A stretch of 64,000 bases of DNA from a virus. The stretch spans positions 45,064 to 109,063 of the IMG/VR virus record IMGVR_UViG_3300020463_000009; one strand, 5' to 3'. Below, piece after piece: positions 34,586 through 41,140 of the stretch. The notes beneath the pieces are model-generated. The model saw nothing but the letters and a program-made list of their open reading frames with translations, did no database searches and was not told the origin of the DNA. Numbering within the stretch: position 1 is the first letter of the stretch; each line of letters starts with the position of its first letter. The position numbers and the translations under genes were made by a program.

Positions 34586-35026
34586 ATGACCAATCACAAA
34601 GCAATTCATTCAATTTTTACTGGATTAAGACCGTTCACGGTGGGGTTTGACGATATGTTCGACCATTTTGATGAGCTAACTACTCACTTACCAAATATGA
34701 CGGCTAACAACTATCCACCATATAACATAGTAAAGACTGGTTCTTTAACATATGATATAGAAGTGGCACTAGCAGGTTACGGTAAAAAAGACGTATCAGT
34801 TAATTACGAGGATAATGTCCTTAAAATTGATTCTGTAAAAGCTAAAGAAGAGAATAAAGTAGGTGTAATACATAAAGGTATTGCTAAAAGAAGTTTCTCT
34901 AAACACTTTACAATAGCAGATGATGTTGAAGTAAAAGGTGCTGAACTAAAAGATGGTCTTTTAAAAGTGTCTCTGGAAAAAATTATACCAGACCACAAAA
35001 AGGCTAAAACAATTACTATCAAGTAA
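34586..35026 (+). CDS. hsp20: Small heat-shock protein (Hsp20/IbpA-like)
   Basis: A 146-residue alpha-crystallin-type chaperone. The crystallin domain runs from about residue 46: YPPYNIVKTGSLTYDIEVALAGYGKKDVSV, then IAKRSFSKHFTIADDVEVKGAELKDGLLKVSLEK, where the G-x-L motif (GLL) is present. The N-terminal GFDDMFDHFDEL resembles IbpA. It probably stabilises unfolded phage or host proteins late in infection; the late promoter supports that. Common in marine T4-likes. An AAGGAGG ribosome site precedes it, and a terminator follows. Confidence 0.92.
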   Translation: MTNHKAIHSIFTGLRPFTVGFDDMFDHFDELTTHLPNMTANNYPPYNIVKTGSLTYDIEVALAGYGKKDVSVNYEDNVLKIDSVKAKEENKVGVIHKGIAKRSFSKHFTIADDVEVKGAELKDGLLKVSLEKIIPDHKKAKTITIK

Positions 35027-35037
35027 TAATTTAAGAG

Positions 35038-35069
35038 AGGCGTCCCAGCATTGACAAAGGGACGCCTTT
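35038..35069 (+). terminator. Hairpin terminator after Hsp20
   Basis: A perfect 9-base stem (AGGCGTCCC / GGGACGCCT) with a 12-base loop and a short T run. The following late promoter starts 5 bases later. Confidence 0.75.
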
Positions 35070-35073
35070 CGTG

Positions 35074-35081
35074 TATAAATA
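35074..35081 (+). promoter_or_regulatory. T4-type late promoter TATAAATA
   Basis: Exact match directly after the Hsp20 terminator, 82 bases before the ParB-like gene. The leader contains a small hairpin GCGAC-AAAG-GTCGC at 35137-35150, just before the start codon at 35162. Confidence 0.75.
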
Positions 35082-35162
35082 GGATTATATAAACTAAAAC
35101 AAAAAATTTTGTTGTTTGTATAAAAGAAATTGTAAGGCGACAAAGGTCGCAGAAAGTAAATT

Positions 35163-36380
35163 ATGACATTAAATATGCCACAAAACACACAAAGGCTAGA
35201 CACAGCTTTTGATATTCAACCAACTTTAAAAACTATTAACGACAATTCAATTATTGTAAATGTAAGTAATACAGATAGATTTACAGACGAGAATTTAAAA
35301 ACACAGGATAGACTTATTGTCAAAGAAGCATATCCTGAATTATATGATAGAGAAGATAAGGGATTATTTTTTCAAAGATTTGAGATTAGAGATATAGATA
35401 CATTATTTGACAATCTAAAAAACAAATACGGTAAGCAAAAAGGTAGAGCTACAACTAACCAAAAGATGGTTGGTATTAGAAACGATATTTTAGAAAATGG
35501 TTTTAAACTAAAATATAACCCTATAGCAATAGCTGAATATGCAGATGGTTCAATTAAATTTTTAACAGGTAGAACTAGGGTGGAAATCCTAAAAAAGACT
35601 TGCGATTTTAAAAATGCTATTGTAGCCGTTTATTCAGTAAAAGATAATAAAACTTTAGCAACAAATAACTTAAAGTTTAATCTAATTGATTCTCCAGTAG
35701 GTGTTGCTACAACTGGTGATGTTATTGCAGTAGGTCAAGAACTAATTGATGACGGAGATATAACAAAAAATTTAGATGAGATAAATGCTTGGGTAAATGA
35801 AGTTACCGAAGGCAGTCATTTTACAGACAATACTAAAAACATTATTGCTCAATCACTTTTAAATAACAATTCTTCAAGACCTTATATCAACTCTTGGACA
35901 CCTGAAAGGGTACACGATTGGATGATAGAACAAGGTTATAAGAAAGCTGGTGACCAATATCCTAGTAGTGGTTTATCTTCTAAAGAATCAGTTTACGTAC
36001 AAACTAAACAAGGTCAAGAACATTTAAATCAATACTTATATGTGATAGGTGCTTCTTCATCTTGGAGTAAAAATCTATCCAGAGTATCAGCAATAGCAAA
36101 CAATACACATTTTGCTGGTAAATCTATTAGAGTTATTTTACATACTTCAACATTAGATACATTAAATACTATTCAAAAGTTAGAAGAACAATATAACGAT
36201 AAGATTGAAAAACACAATTTAAATTATAATCAAGAGTTATTAAATATTGGTAACTCTTACTATACTAGAGAAATTAACGGTGAGGTTGTACTACCTATTA
36301 TTAATACAAAAGTGGTATTATATGCAACGTTACCAGTTATAGGCAAGGTACATAAACAAAATGAACTTGTCGTATTATAA
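35163..36380 (+). CDS. ParB-like domain protein, unknown role
   Basis: A 405-residue soluble protein. Residues of about 95-150 (KMVGIRNDILENGFKLKYNPIAIAEYADGSIKFLTGRTRVEILKK) look like a ParB/Srx-type domain: a strand, then a G-x-x-R box (TGRTRVEIL). The remaining two-thirds has no motif I recognise and no clear helix-turn-helix. It is expressed from a late promoter, between the chaperone and the clamp operon. A nuclease, CTPase-like or DNA-marking role are possible; none is shown. The ATG at 35163 follows AGAAAGTAAATT, a weak ribosome site. Confidence 0.7.
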   Translation: MTLNMPQNTQRLDTAFDIQPTLKTINDNSIIVNVSNTDRFTDENLKTQDRLIVKEAYPELYDREDKGLFFQRFEIRDIDTLFDNLKNKYGKQKGRATTNQKMVGIRNDILENGFKLKYNPIAIAEYADGSIKFLTGRTRVEILKKTCDFKNAIVAVYSVKDNKTLATNNLKFNLIDSPVGVATTGDVIAVGQELIDDGDITKNLDEINAWVNEVTEGSHFTDNTKNIIAQSLLNNNSSRPYINSWTPERVHDWMIEQGYKKAGDQYPSSGLSSKESVYVQTKQGQEHLNQYLYVIGASSSWSKNLSRVSAIANNTHFAGKSIRVILHTSTLDTLNTIQKLEEQYNDKIEKHNLNYNQELLNIGNSYYTREINGEVVLPIINTKVVLYATLPVIGKVHKQNELVVL

Positions 36381-36387
36381 TCCACCA

Positions 36388-36416
36388 TTGACAATTATGG
36401 TAAGATTTGATATATT
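36388..36416 (+). promoter_or_regulatory. Consensus host promoter before the tRNA and replisome
   Basis: TTGACA, exactly 17 bases, TATATT. The predicted start of transcription falls at about 36423, one base before the tRNA 5' end, so the tRNA would need little or no 5' trimming. The same transcript can continue into gp45-44-62-regA. Confidence 0.82.
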
Positions 36417-36423
36417 AAGAAAT

Positions 36424-36497
36424 GCGGCTATCGTATAAAAGTATTACGGCGGGTTACCAACTCGCAGACGTAGGAGCGTTACCTACTAGCCGCTCCA
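36424..36497 (+). tRNA. tRNA-Gly (anticodon ACC), atypical D- and T-loops
   Basis: A 74-base cloverleaf with encoded CCA. Acceptor GCGGCTA/TAGCCGC is perfect; anticodon stem GCGGG/CTCGC has one G-U; loop TTACCAA gives anticodon ACC at 36456-36458 (reads GGU); T stem GTAGG/CCTAC is perfect; discriminator is T as in T4 tRNA-Gly, which it resembles overall. The T loop is AGCGTTA instead of TTCRANY and the D loop has AG rather than GG. Stem conservation argues for a real gene; the unusual loops could mean altered function or a decaying copy. It lies between the ParB-like gene and gp45 behind a consensus promoter. Confidence 0.72.
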
Positions 36498-36521
36498 TTA
36501 AATTATGAGGAGAACTATATA

Positions 36522-37184
36522 ATGCAATTAACAAGTGATACCCTTGCTATACTAAAAAACTTTTCTGATATAAACCAGAATATTTTAGTTAAGCCAGGCA
36601 ATACAATACAAACTATCTCTACATTGAAAAACATATTAGCACAGGCTGATATTAAAGAGAAGTTTGAAAGCGAATTTGCCATCTATAATCTACCTGAATT
36701 TTTGAGAGCATATGATTTATTTGATAAGTCAGAGTTAAAATTTAACGGCGCTCAAAATATGGTAATTAAAGACGCTAACGGCAGACAATCAATTAAATAT
36801 TATTTTGCAGATAAATCGGTTGTTGTTTCACCAACAAAGACGATTACTATGCCAGACAAATATGTAACCTTTACGCTTAAGAAAGAGAACTTTAATAAAC
36901 TTATGCGAGGTGTTACCACTCTGAATTTACCAGACATTGCTGTAAAAGGTGATGGTAAAGAAATTAGTATAGTTGCAATTGATAAGAAAACACCATCAAA
37001 CGACTACTCAATAGTTGTTGGCGAATCAGATAAGAAGTTTACTGCTTACTTTAAAACAGAAAACTTTAAAATGATTGAAGACGATTATGATGTAGCTATT
37101 TCAAAGGCGAAAATAAGTCATTTCATAAACAAGAGTAAACCAATTCAATATTGGATTGCTATTGAACCTGATTCTGAATTTTAA
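36522..37184 (+). CDS. gp45: DNA polymerase sliding clamp gp45
   Basis: A 220-residue clamp (T4: 228) that tethers the polymerase and also activates late promoters through gp55/gp33. The N-terminal LTSDTLAILKNFSDINQNILVKPGNTI, ESEFAIYNLPEFLRAYDLF and the central VVVSPTKTITMPD block are typical. A GAGGAGA site precedes the ATG. First protein gene of the 45-44-62-regA-43 replication operon. Confidence 0.94.
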   Translation: MQLTSDTLAILKNFSDINQNILVKPGNTIQTISTLKNILAQADIKEKFESEFAIYNLPEFLRAYDLFDKSELKFNGAQNMVIKDANGRQSIKYYFADKSVVVSPTKTITMPDKYVTFTLKKENFNKLMRGVTTLNLPDIAVKGDGKEISIVAIDKKTPSNDYSIVVGESDKKFTAYFKTENFKMIEDDYDVAISKAKISHFINKSKPIQYWIAIEPDSEF

Positions 37185-37198
37185 ATCAGAGGTATATT

Positions 37199-38143
37199 AT
37201 GAGTGATTATTTGTGGGTTGAAAAATACCGTCCTAAAAAAATACGTGATTGTATCTTACCTGAAGATACTAAAAAAACTTTTACAGAGTTTTTAAAAACA
37301 AAAGAAATACCTAATTTATTACTATCAGGCACAGCTGGTACTGGTAAAACTACCGTTGCTCGTGCTTTATGTGAAGAGTTAGGTACAGACTACATTATTA
37401 TCAATGGTTCAGATGAAGGCCGACAGATTGATACGTTAAGACATAAGATTAAAAACTTTGCTTCTACCGTATCATTAACTGAACACTCGGCACATAAAGT
37501 TGTAATAGTAGATGAGGCAGATTATATGAACGCCGAATCTGTACAACCTGCTTTAAGAAACTTCATTGAGACTTTTCATAGTAATTGTAGATTCATTTTT
37601 ACTTGCAACTATAAGAGCAAGATTTTACCAGCATTACATAGTCGTTGTACCGTTATTGATTTTGCAATCAGAAATGGTCAAAAAGTAAAGACAGCACAGG
37701 CATTACTTAAACGACTAGGTAAAATACTAGAACAAGAAGAAGTCAAGTACGATAACAAGGTACTTGCCGAACTAATCCAAAAGCATTATCCAGACTTTAG
37801 ACGTACTATCAATGAGCTTCAAAGATACTCCGTCAGAGGTGAGATTGATAGTGGTATATTGTTTAGTCTATCTGAAGCCAACACAAAAGAGTTGATTAAG
37901 ATATTAAAAGAAAAAAGATTTAACGATATGCGAAAATGGGTGATAAATAATCTTGATAAAGAACCATCTTCTTTATTTTCAACAATATATAACTTATTGT
38001 ACTCGAATTTAGAGGGTAATTCTGTACCACAAGCGGTGTTAATTATCGCTGGGTATCAATATAAATCAGCCTTTGTTGCTGACCAAGAGATTAATATGGT
38101 CGCTTGTTTGACAGAGATAATGGCAAATTGTAAGTTTAAGTAA
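37199..38143 (+). CDS. gp44: Clamp loader ATPase subunit gp44
   Basis: A 314-residue AAA+ ATPase (T4: 319). WVEKYRPKKIRDCILP opens the protein; Walker A is GTAGTGKTT near residues 44-52; Walker B is VIVDEADYM; the sensor/SRC arginine-finger motif is LHSRC. It loads the gp45 clamp on primed DNA together with gp62. Starts 14 bases after gp45. Confidence 0.96.
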   Translation: MSDYLWVEKYRPKKIRDCILPEDTKKTFTEFLKTKEIPNLLLSGTAGTGKTTVARALCEELGTDYIIINGSDEGRQIDTLRHKIKNFASTVSLTEHSAHKVVIVDEADYMNAESVQPALRNFIETFHSNCRFIFTCNYKSKILPALHSRCTVIDFAIRNGQKVKTAQALLKRLGKILEQEEVKYDNKVLAELIQKHYPDFRRTINELQRYSVRGEIDSGILFSLSEANTKELIKILKEKRFNDMRKWVINNLDKEPSSLFSTIYNLLYSNLEGNSVPQAVLIIAGYQYKSAFVADQEINMVACLTEIMANCKFK

Positions 38144-38144
38144 A

Positions 38145-38297
38145 ATGATATTAGCATTAAGAAAAGTAATTGTAAAGATAAGAATGGCTTATGCAGATAT
38201 AAGAGGTCACCACGGTAAGAGGTGGAACTATGAGCCAGGTGATTATTATATGGGCAGAGCGAATGTACGAACTAAAAGATTATCTAAAAGCGATTAA
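38145..38297 (+). CDS. Short basic protein overlapping gp62
   Basis: A 50-residue frame starting one base after the gp44 stop and reading into the 5' end of gp62 in another frame. It is basic, ends YEPGDYYMGRANVRTKRLS..., and carries no membrane segment. AGTTTAAG upstream is a poor ribosome site, so translation would depend on coupling to gp44. It may be genuine because it fills an otherwise empty 87-base gap, but I do not recognise it. Confidence 0.45.
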   Translation: MILALRKVIVKIRMAYADIRGHHGKRWNYEPGDYYMGRANVRTKRLSKSD

Positions 38298-38658
38298 CGA
38301 ATCCAAAACTCCACTATTAGATAGTGATGATAAAACGTGGGAAAAGAAGTACCCACCGTTTGTAATCAATCGTTGTCTATCTATGTTCTATGATACCATA
38401 ATGCATAGCAATGAAATGAATGGATTACACTTCCTACCAAAACGTATGCAATTTCACTATTTAATAAATAGTATCCGAAAGAAGAAGCGATTTGGTGGTA
38501 AGTGGCTTTCACAAAAGAAAGTCAAAGACCTTGAGGTAATCAAAGAGTATTATGGCTATAGTAATCAAAAGGCAAAAGAAGCTCTTAACCTACTTTCAGA
38601 TGACCAAATTGAAAATATAAAATTAGGCCTGAAAAAAGGTGGGAGAAATAAAAAATGA
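38230..38658 (+). CDS. gp62: Clamp loader small subunit gp62
   Basis: A protein of up to 142 residues in the gp62 position. MYELKDYLKAINESKTPLL and PFVINRCLSMFYDTIMHSNEMN..MQFHYLINSIRKKKRFGGKW match the gp62 pattern (a short helical protein with a K-R-x-G-K-W block, as in T4 KRYGKW). It is shorter than T4 gp62 (187) as in other marine phages. ATG 38262, giving an N-terminus of MYELKDYL, is an equally good start. Overlaps regA by 4 bases. Confidence 0.85.
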   Translation: MSQVIIIWAERMYELKDYLKAINESKTPLLDSDDKTWEKKYPPFVINRCLSMFYDTIMHSNEMNGLHFLPKRMQFHYLINSIRKKKRFGGKWLSQKKVKDLEVIKEYYGYSNQKAKEALNLLSDDQIENIKLGLKKGGRNKK

Positions 38659-39101
38659 GTGAAGATACTATTAGTTGGTCACCAGAGCAAATGCTTGAGG
38701 TCACCATAAAACAACCAGATGACTTCTTAAAAGTCAGAGAAACCCTTACAAGAATTGGTGTAGCAAGTAGAAAAGATAAAACTCTTTTTCAATCTTGTCA
38801 TATACTACACAAACAAGGGAAATATTACATAACACACTTCAAAGAACTATTTGCTTTAGATGGTAAAAAATCAACATTGGTTGAAAACGATATACAGAGA
38901 AGAAACACAATTGCTTTATTACTACAAGACTGGAATTTAATTGATATTGTTGATAAATCTAAAGTAGAAAATAAAGCGCCATTATCACAGATTAAAGTTT
39001 TACCTTATAAAGAAAAAAAAGAGTGGACATTAAATGCTAAATATAATATAGGTAAAAAACCCGAAACAAAAGATGGCGAAAATGCAGGTCAGCAAGTTTA
39101 A
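38655..39101 (+). CDS. regA: Translational repressor RegA
   Basis: A 148-residue protein with the whole RegA body: TIKQPDDFLKVRETLTRIGVAS, LFQSCHILHKQGKYYITHFKE, and a C-terminal KEWTLNAKYNIGK (T4 ends HEWKLVPKYTIGN). RegA binds AU-rich start regions of early mRNAs and represses their translation. It has about 12 extra residues at the N-terminus and a 13-residue C-terminal tail relative to T4 (122). Sits between gp62 and the ATP-grasp gene. Confidence 0.94.
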   Translation: MSEDTISWSPEQMLEVTIKQPDDFLKVRETLTRIGVASRKDKTLFQSCHILHKQGKYYITHFKELFALDGKKSTLVENDIQRRNTIALLLQDWNLIDIVDKSKVENKAPLSQIKVLPYKEKKEWTLNAKYNIGKKPETKDGENAGQQV

Positions 39102-40467
39102 AGATTACATAACGGAAGAAAAAGAAGGTAAACCCTTTTTAAGGTTACTCATTATTACAGATGAACCTGAAGAGGCAAAAACTTTTCATACTGCCGATAG
39201 ATTACAGGAAGAATGTGATAAGTTAGGCTATCCACATTATCTATTTAAACTTACTGGTGGTTATACAAGTTATGAGAATGGTATTCGTAAGTTTCATAAC
39301 AAAGATGATAAAAAAGGTTTTGAAGTAGGCGCAATGACCGTTGCTATTGTTCGTGGTAGTATTACACGAAAAGATAGTTGGATGGACTTTGTATCTATAT
39401 TAGAAAGAGCAAACGCAACTCTCGTAAATCCTAGAACTACAATTAATATGTGTGCTGATAAGTATAGAACAGCATTAAGACTTGCAGATTATGGTTTGAC
39501 GCAACCTATGACCAAGTTAATAAATGACCCCGAAAAATCAAATGAAATAGTTGACGAGGCAAAAATTAAGTTTCCTTTAATTATGAAAACATTAAGAGGT
39601 AGTAAAGGTGTTGGTGTATTGTTTATTGATAGTCCAAAAGGATTAGATTCTATTGTTCAATTAATACACAAACAAGATGAAGATACAGATTTATTAATAC
39701 AAGAATATATTAAAACAGAATATGATGTAAGAGTACATATTTTAGGTGGTAAATTTTTAGCGGCTATGAAACGACCTGTAATCGAAGGAGATTTTAGGTC
39801 AAATGTTTCTCAAGGTTCTAAACCAGAAAATATTAAATTAACAGAATTAGAAATAGAACATTGTTTATTGGCTTCAAAAGCAGTTGGTGGTTATTGGACT
39901 GCTGTTGATTTTATACCTAGTAAGAATAGAGAAAAAGAACCACCTTATTTTCTTGAAGTAAACTCTTCACCTGGTACAGAGGGTATTGAAGACGCTACTA
40001 AAAAGAACATTGCAAAAGAAGTTATACAACATTTTGCCAATGGAGAGAACAGATATTCTGTCCCGACAGAATGTGGTTTTAAGGAGATTTTAACCATAAA
40101 ACCGTTTGGCGAATTAATTTCAAAATTTGATACGGGTAATTCAGGAATGCCAGTTATTCATTCAGATAAAATGAAAGTTGATGGTAAAAAAATTACTTGG
40201 TCATTATTAGGTAAAACAATCACTAGTGATATTGTACGTAAAGAAGAAATATCAGTTGGTGGTTTAAGAGACTATGACGAAGATAGATATGTGGTAAAAT
40301 TAGATGTTGAATTTGCAGGTGGCCATTATAAAGATGTAGAATTTACCATAGATAATAGAGAAGATAGAACTCCTATCTTACTGGACCGTGCATTTATGAA
40401 GAGATTAAACGTTATGGTCAATCCACAAAGAAAATACGTTATAACAACCAAATACAGCATTGACTAA
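39073..40467 (+). CDS. RimK-type ATP-grasp ligase fused to a retropepsin-like (RimB-type) domain
   Basis: A 464-residue fusion. Residues of about 20-320 are a RimK-like ATP-grasp: PLIMKTLRGSKGVGVLFI (ATP-binding Lys and loop), LIQEYIKTEYDVRVHILGGKFLAAMKR, and FLEVNSSPGTEGIE (metal-binding E and N). From about 330 a second domain reads EILTIKPFGELISKFDTGNSG and then RTPILLDRAFMKRLNVMVNPQRKYV, the pattern of RimB-type aspartic proteases, with DTG as the active Asp motif. RimK adds glutamates to S6 and RimB trims them. The N-terminus (KFKDYITEE) also resembles a T4 capsid-targeting sequence. It overlaps regA by 29 bases. Confidence 0.82.
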   Translation: MAKMQVSKFKDYITEEKEGKPFLRLLIITDEPEEAKTFHTADRLQEECDKLGYPHYLFKLTGGYTSYENGIRKFHNKDDKKGFEVGAMTVAIVRGSITRKDSWMDFVSILERANATLVNPRTTINMCADKYRTALRLADYGLTQPMTKLINDPEKSNEIVDEAKIKFPLIMKTLRGSKGVGVLFIDSPKGLDSIVQLIHKQDEDTDLLIQEYIKTEYDVRVHILGGKFLAAMKRPVIEGDFRSNVSQGSKPENIKLTELEIEHCLLASKAVGGYWTAVDFIPSKNREKEPPYFLEVNSSPGTEGIEDATKKNIAKEVIQHFANGENRYSVPTECGFKEILTIKPFGELISKFDTGNSGMPVIHSDKMKVDGKKITWSLLGKTITSDIVRKEEISVGGLRDYDEDRYVVKLDVEFAGGHYKDVEFTIDNREDRTPILLDRAFMKRLNVMVNPQRKYVITTKYSID

Positions 40468-40488
40468 TTGAAGTCTTTGTGATAGGAT
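40460..40488 (+). promoter_or_regulatory. Host-type promoter, TTGACT-N17-TAGGAT
   Basis: Overlaps the end of the ATP-grasp fusion gene and ends 6 bases before the LSM-like gene. Probably gives a separate transcript for the LSM-like gene, ferredoxin and DNA polymerase. Confidence 0.65.
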
Positions 40489-40494
40489 TATAGA

Positions 40495-40809
40495 ATGAAA
40501 AATATTAAAATAATGAGATTAGTTACCGGTGAAGATATTATAGGCAATATATCTGAATCTCAAGGTTTAATAACAATCAAAAAAGCTTTTGTAATAATTC
40601 CAATGCAGGCAACTCCAGGAAAACCTGTTCAGTTGGTATTATCACCTTGGCAACCTTATACAGATGATAAGGAGATTACAATTGATGATAGTAAAGTTAT
40701 CACAATTACTAGTCCAAAAGATGATATTATTAAATCTTATGAAAGTCATACAAGCGAGATAATAACTCCATCAGGATTAATTACAGAAACTAAACTACCT
40801 AAACTTTAA
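40495..40809 (+). CDS. LSM-like small protein, paralogue of the protein at 23244
   Basis: A 104-residue protein starting NIKIMRLVTGEDIIGNI, near-identical in pattern to NVKIIKLINGEDIVCHL of the 23244 gene, and sharing a second block (DDSKVITITSPKDDIIKSYESH against PKDKIMTIAGASKEMVKSYSLI). It lacks the acidic C-terminal tail of the other copy. An Sm-type barrel is suggested. Next to ferredoxin and DNA polymerase. Confidence 0.68.
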   Translation: MKNIKIMRLVTGEDIIGNISESQGLITIKKAFVIIPMQATPGKPVQLVLSPWQPYTDDKEITIDDSKVITITSPKDDIIKSYESHTSEIITPSGLITETKLPKL

Positions 40810-40810
40810 A

Positions 40811-41140
40811 GTGGTAACCGTATATTTTATTAGGGCTGATAATGAAAAAGTCCGAGTAGAAGTATCAGAGGGTACTACCTTAATGCAGGCTGCTAAAGAG
40901 GCAAACATAAGAGAAATACCTGCTGATTGTGGTGGTAGTTGTGCTTGTGCTACGTGTCATATATATTTAAGTAATGCTTGGACACATATTCTACCTATTA
41001 AACAAAATAGTTTAGAACAATCATTATTAGAATATGAACGTGGTTATAAAGAAGGTGTGAGTAGATTAAGTTGTCAGATACAATTGACAAAAGAATTAAA
41101 TAATTTGACGGTGAGGTTAAGAGATAATGAACTTTTATAA
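40811..41140 (+). CDS. 2Fe-2S ferredoxin, adrenodoxin/Isc-type
   Basis: A 109-residue ferredoxin beginning at GTG. The cluster ligands are Cys40, Cys46, Cys49 (C-x5-C-x2-C-H) and Cys88; an extra Cys44 lies inside the loop. The C-x5-C-x2-C spacing is that of adrenodoxin and bacterial Isc ferredoxins, not the plant-type PetF found in cyanophages. Within this window the heme oxygenase and bilin reductase are the obvious consumers of its electrons; that link is inferred. No good ribosome site is present, so translation probably couples to the preceding gene, whose stop is one base away. Overlaps gp43 by 14 bases. Confidence 0.9.
   Translation: MVTVYFIRADNEKVRVEVSEGTTLMQAAKEANIREIPADCGGSCACATCHIYLSNAWTHILPIKQNSLEQSLLEYERGYKEGVSRLSCQIQLTKELNNLTVRLRDNELL

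Noticed and set aside
35137-35150. Small hairpin GCGAC-AAAG-GTCGC before the ParB-like gene as a riboswitch
   Set aside because: Only 5 bp with a 4-base loop and no alternative structure; too small to support more than a note.
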